NCBI GenBank assembly: GCA_030549205.1
Contig: JAUKTV010000015.1
Span: 62,001 to 126,000 of the forward strand
Length of the DNA: 64,000 nt
Direction: 5' to 3'
DNA from: Apiosordaria backusii
Taxonomy: Eukaryota; Ascomycota; Sordariomycetes; Sordariales; Lasiosphaeriaceae
Below, piece after piece: positions 46,867 to 57,555 of the stretch. The notes below the pieces were generated by a model that ran no database searches, was not told the origin of the DNA, and saw only the letters and a program-made list of their open reading frames with translations. How positions within the stretch are numbered: the first letter of the stretch is position 1; each line of letters begins with the position of its first letter. The position numbers and the translations under genes are program-made.

Positions 46867-47364
46867 ATGGAGCGTTTTGTGCCTTGGGTCCATATCGCCG
46901 CGGCGATATTCTCTAGCATCAACTTGGGGTTGACCGCATATAGCAAGTATTCCCAATAAATATCTATTCGGTGTAGGTTTGAAGGAGTCTTGTCTAACTC
47001 GTTTTCAGTCGTGAGCCTTCACGGCGGCTTCCCAACCCCAAATTTCATCACCTTCAGCTCTCTCTGGTCGCTCTTGGTTTTGGCATATGTTGCTTTGACG
47101 CCGCGATTCGTACCCAGACTCTTCCACGGAACCGTTTCACTTGCTCTCTTGTGGATTACGACCATTTTCTGGTTTGCTGGCGCCATGGCCTATTCGGTTC
47201 AGGGCGCATGGCCGTATTGCCATTCCTGGGACACTTTTTGCGGCTCGATTCAAGCAGGCATTGGCTTTTCTTGGATTCTCTGGGTTCTTTTTACCTTTTT
47301 GGCTGTCATCGAGACTCTCCGGTCCCGAAGGGGCTCCACACGCACGGGGCCTGCTGTTGTTTGA
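46867..47364 (+). CDS. MARVEL-domain membrane protein
   Basis: Two exons, 46867-46942 and 47009-47364, give 143 aa. Four hydrophobic segments cover most of the protein: VHIAAAIFSSINLGLTAY, FSSLWSLLVLAYVALTP, VSLALLWITTIFWFAGAMAY and FSWILWVLFTFLAVIETL. The third-loop CxxW-like stretch (PYCHSWDTFCGS) is usual for fungal MARVEL proteins, which sit in plasma membrane or vesicle domains. The intron uses a GC donor (TATA then gcaagt) with a tctaac branch site and cag acceptor. The nearby GT (aagtattcc) would throw the frame off, while the GC donor gives LTAY-I-VVSLHGG. The role here is unknown. Confidence 0.85.
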
Positions 47365-48785
47365 AGTGGCCGGACGATACAAAAGTCTTGGTGAGGCAGG
47401 ATCATGTGTAGGGTGGAAAGTGGTCTACATATTTGTCTGGGCGAGGTGGCATTGGATAATCAGTGTTGGCTAAATCGCTCTTCCTTATCTATGATTGGGG
47501 TGGAAAAAATATTAGATAAGTTTCTTTTTGATACCCCGACTTGGGAACTATTGAAGAGTGTAGGCGTTCAGTTGGTTTAATACATAAGAGGTCAAAATAT
47601 ATATATGCAAATCAATTTTTGGTGTCTGATGACTAAACCTGGCTGAAGTGGGCTTTTTTAAGTTAGCTAGTGGCCGCCTCGTACTATAGAAAATACCAGA
47701 AAAGCTTAACAATTATCAGTACTTATATTTACTAAATATAAAGATTAGTGCTTTTAAACTATATTTTACCTTAATAAGTTAAATAGTATATACTATATTA
47801 ATTATATCTTTAAATAGTATAAATAAAAATAAATATATTTTTACTTATTAAAAAAGTAAAGATTAATATTATTAATTATACTTTTTAAACTTTATACTTA
47901 ATAAAAATAGTATTACTTAATATACAAATTATTATTATTAAAGGTTAAATTATTATTAGCTTTATAATTAAAGAACCTTTAAAGATTAAATATATTAATT
48001 TCTATAAGGAAGTTATTAAAATTATTGAAAACTTAATTAATACTATTATTATTATTTAATTTAGTTATATTATTATAATATTAAATCTTAAAAAGTAATT
48101 AAATTTTAAACTTAGTTATATTAAAGTAATTGAAGTTTTAAATATTATTAATAATAGTATTTTAAAAGCTTCGATTATTAAAATAGTTAAAAAGAAGGAT
48201 TGGATAAAATAAATAAAGAAAATTGTTATAAAGGTTTATAAATAGAATGTTAATAAGGAGTAATTTAATTTTTAAAATAGTTAAAAAGAAGGAGTAGATA
48301 AAATAAGTAAAAAGAGTTATTAAGAAAGTCTATAAATATTAAAAAGGTCTATAGGTATTAAGAAGGTTAATAGTAAGTAAATTATATGAATAGCAGGGAA
48401 GTATGTACAATTTTAGTTTTAATATACTAAGAAAATGATAATTTGGACCTATTACACCTTTTGAATATAGCAAGTCTCTCCCGAAGGAGTCAATTTTTAG
48501 TGTGATGCTGATAGGATGTGATATAAATTTCAAGACGGAGACGAAAATCTTGGCTATAACCCTAACCCGAACTTTTGATTCTTAAGAAATCCGCAGTTTA
48601 ACCGGCTTCGGTGTAGAGTCACCGGCCAGACGCCACTTCCGTCGCTAACTGCCAACCCAGTATCCATCAACATTTCTCGACTTTCAACACCTTTGCGCCG
48701 TCATCGCCGTCTCACGCCAGCAATCGCAAAAACGACAAAGAAACCACCCGCACCGATTACCGAGATTTAGACTCACTATTTCAAA
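47365..48785. other. intergenic region with AT-rich island
   Basis: Contains the island at 47690-48450. The last 300 bp form the promoter and leader of RPS30. Confidence 0.7.
47690..48450. repeat. AT-rich island, likely RIP-degraded transposon relic
   Basis: About 750 bp with almost no G or C across 47760-48180 and heavy TpA content, in a genome that is otherwise near 50 percent GC. Frames are riddled with stops. Two diverged direct copies, about 95 bp apart, start near 48181 and 48275 (AATAGTTAAAAAGAAGGA then TGGATAAAATAAATAAAG or TAGATAAAATAAGTAAAA). This fits repeat-induced point mutation of a duplicated element, with C-to-T on both strands, as known in Sordariomycetes. The original element cannot be named. 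Confidence 0.7.
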
Positions 48786-49201
48786 ATGGGCAAAGTTCAC
48801 GGATCCCTTGCCCGTGCTGGTATGTTTCCCGCACTTCTGGCATTCCTGCGGTTGCCACTCTTTTGAACGAAAGAATCCCTGCTGACTATGATCACGCATA
48901 GGCAAGGTCAAGTCGCAGACCCCCAAGGTTTGAACGCCCACATCCAGCCATCGGAACCGATCACGACTTCTGGATAGCGACTGATTCAACGCGAGTTATA
49001 GGTTGAGAAGCAGGAGAAGCCTAAAACCCCCAAGGGCCGTGCCCACAAGCGAGACATCTATACCCGCCGCTTTGTCAACATCACCCTCACCCCCGGCGGC
49101 AAGAGAAAGGTATGTTATGCTGTCAAGATACCAGATTCCAAATCAGGCGACAATGGCTTACAAGACTTGTCCGGCAGATGAACGCGAACCCAACCGCTTA
49201 A
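48786..49201 (+). CDS. RPS30: 40S ribosomal protein S30 (eS30)
   Basis: Four exons, 48786-48819, 48902-48927, 49002-49109 and 49178-49201, give 63 aa, the usual length. The protein begins MGKVHGSLARAGKVKSQTPK, continues VEKQEKPKTPKGRAHKR and ends RFVNITLTPGGKRKMNANPT plus a final Ala. It is highly basic and binds the small ribosomal subunit near the A site. In animals eS30 is fused to a ubiquitin-like domain; no such fusion is present here, as in yeast. Exons 2 and 4 are tiny (26 and 24 nt), so the gene is easy to miss. The donor of intron 2 is the unusual gtttga. Confidence 0.95.
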
Positions 49202-49986
49202 ATCGAGTAAAACTTTGGTGGGAAGGGCTCTATCTTGCTAGGCGTTGAGGGCTGGGCAAAGGGGATATAGGTTCACTATCTTTCGAGTGGCGCTTGGACT
49301 CGGTCGGCTACGTTGTGCTGGGCATTACGGTATTTGCTTTCAGCCCGGCATCAGGGCGCATTGGCGTTGCGTTGGAGGATGACATGATGTCCGTTTGGTG
49401 GCCGGTTTGGCAGGGGAATTGCGAAACCTACCTTGAGCTTCGAACCTTGTGGCTAGGATCTTGAAGGAGATTTCCCAATCGATATCGGTTCTAAGTTCAT
49501 CCCATAACCGAATCCACCCGTCCACTCATTGAAAGGGAAGTGCAGTATCCTTCTCGTGAAAATCTCCAAGATGCTTTATTCACCTCCCGACTGGAACCGT
49601 CTGCATACCCCAAGCGGTATTCCAGTGAATGAACGGTATGAATGGCTTGCAGAGTTGATACTCAGCCAGAAAGTTGTCCTGCGTGGGTGAAGATGCTCCT
49701 TATCTTATCGTGGTCCAAGGCGAGGAAGAACTGTGATTTGCTGGAATAACAGAAATGTGGATCCCACTGTCAGCCTCGGCGCTCCGTTTCAGCTGGCACC
49801 AGTGGTGGGAAGCTCGCTGGCCCCACAAAGAATTTTAGGGTTGGTTGGCTCTGCGCACCACTTTTGATAATTCGCAGCAAAAAGCTCCCCCGCCTGGAGA
49901 AAAAAGTCCCGTCTTGATTGAAGCGACCGACCGAGTTCCACGACAACAACATCTCCGTCTTCGACAACCACCGAAACACAGAAATC
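49202..49986. other. spacer between RPS30 and RPS2
   Basis: 785 bp with the RPS30 3' region and RPS2 promoter. No other gene recognised. Confidence 0.6.
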
Positions 49987-50949
49987 ATGGCTGATCGGGG
50001 AACTGGTGCCCGCGGTGGCGGCTTCGCTGCTCGCGGTGATCGTGGTGGTGATCGCGGCCGTGGCCGTGGCCGTGGACGTGGACGCCGTGGCGGCAACAAG
50101 AGCGACGAGAAGGAGTGGCAGCCCGTCACCAAGCTCGGTCGTCTCGTCAAGGCCGGCAAGATCAAGAGCATGGAGGAGATCTACCTTCACTCTCTGCCCA
50201 TCAAGGAGTACCAGATCGTGGATTACTTCCTCCCCAAGCTCAAGGATGAGGTCATGAAGGTGCGCAATTCCGCCGAACCACGAATTCCAGCCCGCCGATT
50301 CGAAAACACCGCTCCTCTCGATTTTGGACCAGTTTCTAACATGCAAATTTGTTCTCCAACAGATCAAGCCCGTCCAGAAGCAGACCCGTGCCGGTCAGCG
50401 CACCCGCTTCAAGGCCATCGTCATCATCGGTGACTCTGAGGGCCACGTCGGTCTCGGTATCAAGACTTCCAAGGAAGTCGCGACTGCCATTCGTGCCGCC
50501 ATCATCATCGCTAAGCTCAGCGTTGTTCCCGTCAGACGTGGTTACTGGGGCGCCAACCTCGGTGCTCCCCACTCCCTCCCCACCAAGGAGAGCGGCAAGT
50601 GCGGTTCCGTCACCGTCCGTGTAAGTGCCAGACCACCTTGAAAATGCCAGTTCGAGGGTTTCAGAAATGCTAATTGGATGCCCAGCTCATCCCTGCCCCC
50701 CGCGGTACCGCCATCGTCGCTTCCCCCGCCGTCAAGCGTCTCCTCCAGCTCGCCGGTATCGAGGATGCTTACTCCTCCTCTGCCGGCTCGACCAAGACCC
50801 TCGAGAACACCCTCAAGGCCACCTTCGCCGCTGTCTCCAACACCTACGGCTTCCTTACCCCCAACTTGTGGAAGGAGACCAAGCTTATCCGCTCTCCTCT
50901 GGAGGAGTTTGCCGATACCCTCAGGGACGGCAAGCGTTATACCAACTAA
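49987..50949 (+). CDS. RPS2: 40S ribosomal protein S2 (uS5)
   Basis: Three exons, 49987-50259, 50363-50620 and 50686-50949, give 264 aa. The N terminus is an Arg/Gly repeat (RGDRGGDRGRGRGRGRGRRG), the known arginine methylation target in yeast Rps2. The uS5 core follows: EWQPVTKLGRLVKAGKIKSM, GQRTRFKAIVIIGDSEGHVG, LGIKTSKEVATAIRAAI, VPVRRGYWGANLGAPHSLP and APRGTAIVASPAVKRLLQLA. The C terminus ends DTLRDGKRYTN. It lines the mRNA entry channel. Introns use gtgcgc..acag and gtaagt..ccag. Strong codon bias toward C in third positions fits high expression. It lies tandem to RPS30. Confidence 0.97.
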
Positions 50950-51697
50950 GTTGATGCTGAATGAGGGTGATGCTCAATCAGTGGGATGTGGTGCTTTGGG
51001 GCGTCTGTGGTTTCGCATGCATGGGGCTCCGGCAATAGATAAAGGCTGTCAAAATTATCACGATTGGCCTGAATCACAATTTATGATTTGATCACGAAAT
51101 CCATGGGTTTTTTTCTTTCTCGGTTCCCTACAAACGTTCCAACCTGCCAACGCACTGTGATTGGGTTGGTGAGGTGTTTGAGTGTCCCGCCGGTGCATGC
51201 GTATGCTTAAAGTTGTCATTTTGGTGGTTGACAATTTGTAGGTCAGCCCTTTCCTCAAAATGATCCCTCGAGCTGTCAAGTGGCCCGACGATAGCTACCC
51301 ACATCGAAGGCCTGCTCCTTCTTCAGGTCTCCGGAAGATGCAATCCTATTCTGTACCCGACCCAAACGGCGTTCTTGTTCTTGCCTTGTATGTCCACGGT
51401 TCTGTGGAAAGGGCTATCTAACAATGGGCTGCAGTAAAACCATCTTCTCCGGTCATTTTCGTTGTGTTTCTTCTTGGACATTCTTCGTTAATTGACTCTA
51501 CACGACGCTCGTTTTGGACCTTTTTGGACTTCAAGTTTTGGGACCAGTTTTTCCATCTTGATTTTGGAGCTGTATCAAATACCCCTTTGCTTCCCTTCTG
51601 TCGCCATTGATCACTTACGGTTTGTCTGGCAATATGCCGGCCGTCGGTCGTTAGAGCCCTCAAGAATGCCTCGATTACTACAGAGGTACCGGGAGGG
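50950..51697. other. spacer before the WSC-like gene
   Basis: RPS2 3' region, then sequence that may hold an unresolved 5' exon of the WSC-like gene. The frame open into that gene reaches back only to 51611. Confidence 0.5.
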
Positions 51698-52891
51698 ATG
51701 ACCAACGAGATCTGCATCAAGTTCTGTCTGGGGCGTGGGTTTTCACTGGCGGCTACCGAGTATGGATTCGAGTGTTATTGCGGTGACGTCTTGGTGGACT
51801 CTTGGTTGATGGGCGACTCGAACTGCAGCAAACCATGTCCTGGTGACGCAACGTGTAATTGTGGTGGTGATTGGGCCATGAGTCTGTGGAGTGCCGATGG
51901 TGAGGTCCCCAAGGCTTTTGGTCCGGCGGAGCATTTTGTTGTTCCTTCCCTCGCTGCTGGACAAACAGACGTGCACGTCTACGCGGGAGGCCTACGCCAG
52001 ACTGTGGTACTGGTCACGACTCCAGTGTACGAGTGGCCGGCTAAGAGCCCTACAACCCCTTCGTCGTCGTCATATGCCCCGAGCATCGATATCGCAGGCC
52101 TAGCGGCGAGTGTTCACGCTATTATCTCAGCCGCCATGAGGGAAGCGCAAGGGTTTGCGGTATCAGAAGTCGCCAGGATGAAGTCCATTGGGGGACCGCC
52201 GGAAAGGATGGCCATGGCTATAGCTACAGATAGCACTACCATTACCACGTGCAGCGCCACAACGACTTTCACGACTACGGTTACGTGTACAGAGTCCACT
52301 GGTTCATCCGCAAGAGTTACCTGTACCCAGGCTTCAGCAAACACCACCTCGGGCAATTCACTGACACCACTGATCCCCCCAATGACGCCTGGTCAGCCGA
52401 AGGTGACGGGCACCACCATCTCCAGCAACTCGCTGACACCGCTGATCCCTCCTATCCCATTTCCGTCTAAGCCGGAGAGTTTGGCGCCTGTGAGGTCAGG
52501 CCCAACCATTCCCGACATTTTGACGGTTCCTGAGAGTGAGGGCGTTCCGGCGCCTAGGGTTACTTCAGCCTTCTTAGATTCTTCAAGCACGGTGTCTAAT
52601 GCAACGGCCAGGTCGACACTCCCTGACGTTTCTAACCAGATTATCGTCATCACGGTCACAACAACGGCTCTACCAGATGTAGCCAGCATGGCGCCCCAGC
52701 AGCCTCAACCCACCATCACCGGTTTCCCTCCGGCTGTTACTCCGTTCCTCAGTGTCAGTACACCGGAGCAGACACCCGAGGGACCTGCTAGCAGCCCAAC
52801 AGATGACCAGGCGGTACATACCTATGTTGCTATGTCTGGCCCGCAAACCACTGGTGGTCCACAGAGGGAATCACGATCTTTTGTAGCCTGA
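51698..52891 (+). CDS. WSC-domain-like Ser/Thr-rich protein, 5' end unresolved
   Basis: 397 aa from the ATG at 51698, but the conserved sequence starts earlier in frame (RALKNASITTEVPGG before MTNEICIKFC), so the true start lies upstream, probably across an intron I could not place. The WSC part is clear: CIKFCLGRGFSLAATEYGFE, CYCGDVLVDSW, NCSKPCPGDATCNCGGDWAM. WSC domains are Cys-rich carbohydrate-binding modules of wall sensors and some enzymes. The rest is Ser/Thr/Pro-rich, with a TTTITTCSATTTFTTTVTC stretch and two NSLTPLIPP copies, suggesting O-mannosylation. No signal peptide or membrane anchor is visible, which is unusual for such a protein; it may be incomplete or decaying. Confidence 0.6.
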   Translation: MTNEICIKFCLGRGFSLAATEYGFECYCGDVLVDSWLMGDSNCSKPCPGDATCNCGGDWAMSLWSADGEVPKAFGPAEHFVVPSLAAGQTDVHVYAGGLRQTVVLVTTPVYEWPAKSPTTPSSSSYAPSIDIAGLAASVHAIISAAMREAQGFAVSEVARMKSIGGPPERMAMAIATDSTTITTCSATTTFTTTVTCTESTGSSARVTCTQASANTTSGNSLTPLIPPMTPGQPKVTGTTISSNSLTPLIPPIPFPSKPESLAPVRSGPTIPDILTVPESEGVPAPRVTSAFLDSSSTVSNATARSTLPDVSNQIIVITVTTTALPDVASMAPQQPQPTITGFPPAVTPFLSVSTPEQTPEGPASSPTDDQAVHTYVAMSGPQTTGGPQRESRSFVA

Positions 52892-55800
52892 GTGTGCTTT
52901 CCATGGCATGCAACAAGAAGGGGAGCTCGTGGGCGGACGACAAGAGATTTATCACAACATGGCTTTTTATTTTTCTGTTTCAGTTGAGATTTTATTGCAC
53001 CAAGGCCGCTGTGTAGTTATGGGAAGACGAGGCAATTATGGGCGAGCCGATATCATGATGGTGCACTTTTTTTGGTGAAACAGACGGAACATTTACGCGC
53101 TATTGGGCATGTGTTAAGAGCGCTGGGCTCTAAGATTTTGGTCTGCTTTTTATCTTGTTTTCTCTGGTTTGGCATGTTATAGACGGTCTTTACTGGTTGG
53201 TTTCTTTTGTTGGTTTGTTGGTTCTTGTGAGACATGATGCTAGTGGAGATAATACAGTACATGATGGCATACAGGTTGTATTCGCTTTGCCTTTGATGCG
53301 CAAGTAGGTGTTGTTTGGTGTGTCAGATGCCTTGCATTTTGAGATTCTTCTTTACAACAAGGCACGCATAAACCCCCACCACACACCTGTGACACCTCTC
53401 AGTACCTCCCAATACATCTATCGACGAACTGCTAAATACAACCGTTCTAATCCAATTTGACAACCTATCAAGCTCTATTGCTAGGTCAAGACCTATTGAC
53501 TATCCCCTGAGGAATATCCACCATCATCTTAAGCCGACACGTCGTTGCAGAAGACGTGGTCTATATGGCTACTATCGGTTTGGCATCCTTGTGAAGACCT
53601 ATACTGTAGCTCTGTTTGAGATCTGGTTGCCATGACTGCGCCGACGGATGCTTAATAACCGGAGGCAGTATACACGACACAATATCTCTCAGCATGCGGT
53701 GGGTGCCGGTGACCCCCATGTGGTTGTTGTTACGAGATGCTTTGTTTTCAACTCAAGTTTCCGGCCTGGGATAGATGGTCGACAAGCTCTTTGCTGTTCT
53801 CCATCAACCATTGAAGAGGCAAAAAAGTTGAAAAAAAATTGCGATGTGCATTTGTCTGAGTGGATTACCTAGGTGGCCATCATAGTCCAACGGATTTCGC
53901 TGGGGAGGACTTCGAGACCGTCAACAGAGAGAAGCTTGCGAGGTCACTGGCAGTGTATTCCCAGCCGTGTCAGTGTCAACCTGAGCGCAACCCAGGAAGT
54001 GTGAGTGGGGTGTGGTTCGGGGATTGTGCTTTATTTGATGAATACGGCCCGAAAGAAAGGGAGTTTTGTTTAGCAGATTCAGTTGAGCAGGGTGTGGGTG
54101 AGATTTGGTGAGATGAAGATGGGTTAGTGATGACGGGAGAAGTTCAGGCGAGAGTTTTCTTTTCATCACACGGCGAGATCAATTGGGTTCTGAGGACTGC
54201 TAGGTGACGTGCAATTAATCATGAGTAATATATCTGTTTGTTGTGAAGCAAACGGGCAGATCGGATACCACCTCGAGACGGTCCCGAGATCCGCGTAGGG
54301 GCATGAGAAAGATGGACTCAAAAGGAGGTAACACAGGGTGCGTTGCCGACTGCCGTGTCCGCGGAGATAAAGAACTTCAACATGGATCTGATCTCCGTTG
54401 GAGAGGGTACCCTGCGGACAGATTCTCCGTGACGCTGCAGCTGTTGTGTGCTGCTGGCGATAGTTGCTGGGGTTTTTCCATTTTCTGGGAGTGGATTTGG
54501 AGGGATTGTGTGATGGAGTGACCGAAGCGAACTCCCGACTTCTGCAGAATTTTTGCCAAGCTGGTGGGAGTGCTCTGTGGGCATAACAACCCGTTACTTG
54601 CATACTCCAGGATCGCTCCAATTGACGAATATGCACGGGCCACTCCCATCTGCACGGAGTTGGCCGGTGCCAGGGTTCAAGTGCACCCCCACTCTTACCC
54701 CTCACGGGCAGGCCTTCCCCTCACGAGCCGGACGTAGTAACGGTAATAACAAAAACCCCAAACCCCCAATACCTGGCAGTATCGTTATCAGTTACCCCAC
54801 TTTCTGATGAGATGACAGCTGCCAATGCAAAAAGGTGTTCGGTTGAATTCTCGCAGAGACAACATCGCATGGCGTCCATCCATGACATTCAACTTCAAAT
54901 TCAACAGACATCCCCGCTTCCCCAGGTATTGGTGCGACAGATCTGACGAGAGGGGCTCTATTCATGAAGATGCAGAGTCCAAAGCACCAACGGCACTTTC
55001 CACCGAGGCCCGCTGAGCGACAGCTTGCAGTGGAGAGTCTCTGATGTTCGGACGGGCGTTTACCCGCACTTGGGATAGTTGAGCCCCCTTTTTGATTACC
55101 AAGCTGGAGCATTGTGAAAGGCGACAACATGAGTATCCAAGATCCACTCGGACTCGGAGTGGGTGACCGACTGGTGTGGGTTTTTACGAAGGACAGCCGT
55201 CCAGTCAGCGCACTGTTCACACGATCACCAAACAGTCCTATTCCGCAAAGCACCTACTCTATCATTATGTAGTGTATGCTGGTTGAAGTCAGCGAGCGAG
55301 GCTACATTTTATATCTAACATGTGAGTCTGCCCCGTCCGTTTGGAACGGTGGCACAGAGATTCTTGGAGAGGTCGGGGCTATTCTGTGTTGGGGATCGCG
55401 CATGATGTCAGACCTGGTGCAGCATGCGGTGATGATCGTCTCGAAGGTTCATCTTCACCCTTCGATATGCCAGCAAACGCTTACCCCAGACCCCAGAACC
55501 CCAGAAAAAGATGCCATGATGGACAGAGCTGGGGAAAATGTCCATATTTCTTTGAGACCACCGATGCTAAACACTGGGGCCCCAGATTGTTGGGTGCTCA
55601 TGACATGGCCGACCCGCTTGCTTCATCCATGTTTCCGGCTGCCGAGGAAGATGAGAGTGAGAAGATCCATTGCTTCCGTCATCTGGAGTCCTGCCTCAGG
55701 CAGCCTGACGTTTTCCATCTCAAATGGACAAAATGTTGATATTCAACCCGTCTTCGCCGTTCGTTCTTCGCGCTTTTTCGCCGTTTGTTTCGCTGACACT

Positions 55801-57327
55801 TTGGGTTACGTGCCGCGCCTTGTCAAAGGTTTCAGCCCTCTCGGGCGACCGGGAGAGCGCATGCCCAGTCGGCAATGACGGTAGTGACGGCAAATGGCGG
55901 CGATCTAGCTGGCGTGGGCAAACACCAGAGAGGACGTTGCGTGGTTGCTTGGCGATGGCCGCAATTGCACATTTTGCGGTCGAAGCGAATGCACGAAAGT
56001 GGACATGTCTTGGCCCCAAGCCGTTAGTGGCTTGGGGGATTCGATGCACTTCTTGGCTCTCAGCCTCCAGAGAGAGCCATCTGTGCTTTTCCAAGATGCC
56101 CTCGACGGCGTGAAAACACCAGATTCAAGCCTTGACTTGCGCATTCACTTACTCTATTCAACAACATGGGCCAACCTGGATTTCCACCCCGCTGCTCGAT
56201 CTGGAACGTAGTTTCCCCGAACGCACGTCCCACATATCATCGAGGCCTGATATCTTTCGAAACTGACCTGGATATGGGATGGCTCCCACCACTCACGGGA
56301 CCACTTTAACTGATCCAGGCCGGAATAACGGCCACATCTCAGGAGTGGCACCTGAGATGCTGTGTGCGCACACTTTACACTAAACTGCAGTGTAAGTAAT
56401 GATGGGGCAAGTATCCGTATGCATACATCATCCCATGGTGCAATCAGAAAACCCCCAGAATCCCATAACCGTCATCGCAAGCCTTAGCTCAGCATGCCAA
56501 GAAAGCGGCGGTCTTGGCATGCTCTGCGGCTCATTCATTGACACCCTGAAGCGCCACTGGCTTGGTCTTGGACGCCGAGCTTTTCAGACGTTAGAGGACA
56601 TCATTGACCCTGAAATCGCCATTGTAGAAGTGTTTCGGTGGAATGTTGCAACAGTTCTATTTGGTATGCGCCTCCGGAATCGGGTGTGGAGAGTTGATAT
56701 CACTTGGGAGCACGTGGCTCTCTTCCAAACAGAAAACAGACCATGTACACTGCGAGAGAAATGGACGAGCATCCCATGTCATGCGAGAGGGCTTCCCCAG
56801 ATGGGGACACCCCGGGTTCTGCGTTTGCGGGCAAACTTCCAACTTTGTTGGATGTTGAGAAGGCCTGGCTTCATCTGATGTGGATGGGCTCCATTCCATT
56901 CTTCATTTTGCATGCCCCCCTTTATTACGGCGCAACCGCAAGCCAGGGAACTCCTTGGTGCGTGGAGCAGCGTCCTTTGATGGTAGTGGCCCGCTATCCT
57001 TCTCATCCCATGATAGGGCATACCTGCCCTGACAGTCCCTCGGCCGAGCCAATGGACTCGAGACACCCAAACGGCAGGTCAAGTGTCCCGTCCACTGCCG
57101 TCATACCCACATCCTGGTGACAGTGGACAATCTGTGGAGAATAGTCTACTGCCAACGGCGCTACCTTTCTCCCTTCAACCGTAAACAGCATATCCACCTT
57201 TCACTTGGACGAGCTGGGGTACAGTACATACGGGATTCATTGTGTCCGGGATGCCGTAAAGCTGCGCAAATGCCCACTCACCCCCTCGCAACTCTCGTGC
57301 GGGACCCGCTTCGTGTTCTTTTGGGAG

Positions 57328-57367
57328 CTGGGGACTGATGATCGCTGCTGCCCCCCAGTGACCCCAG
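57328..57367. promoter_or_regulatory. three CreA-type sites upstream of the acetate carrier
   Basis: SYGGRG matches: CTGGGG on the plus strand at 57328-57333 and on the minus strand (CCCCAG) at 57353-57358 and 57362-57367. They lie about 190-230 bp upstream of the acetate carrier ATG. Paired sites are typical of functional carbon-catabolite repression targets; binding is inferred. Confidence 0.5.
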
Positions 57368-57405
57368 ATCCTGGACTTGGTTGTCGGTGTACTATCCCGA
57401 CACTG

Positions 57406-57413
57406 CATATATC
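57406..57413 (+). promoter_or_regulatory. TATA-like box of the acetate carrier
   Basis: CATATATC about 145 bp upstream of the ATG, downstream of the CreA-like cluster. Confidence 0.4.
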
Positions 57414-57555
57414 AAGCCCGCCGCCGCCCTCCCCCCATCCTTTCTGTGTCACACCTCCAGTTCACTCTTCTCATCTTCCTCTGCATACCAAGCAGCCTCT
57501 TTCTTGCATCATATCAGAGGAGAGTGACAGGACACACCGCACTTCACAGAACACA

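Larger units (their letters stand above)
52892..57555. other. 4.7-kb intergenic region, gene-poor
   Basis: The longest gene-free stretch in the window. Open frames of up to 200 codons occur (for example 55276-55878 plus) but have no recognisable domain or signal and overlap frames on the other strand. The final 250 bp hold the CreA-like cluster and a TATA-like box of the acetate carrier. Confidence 0.6.

Noticed and set aside
48558..48568. AACCCTAACCC, telomere-like sequence
   Set aside because: Less than two repeat units, not an array, and flanked by ordinary genes.
55276..55878. 200-codon open frame on the plus strand
   Set aside because: No signal peptide, domain or splice context; chance open frames of this size occur in GC-rich spacer.
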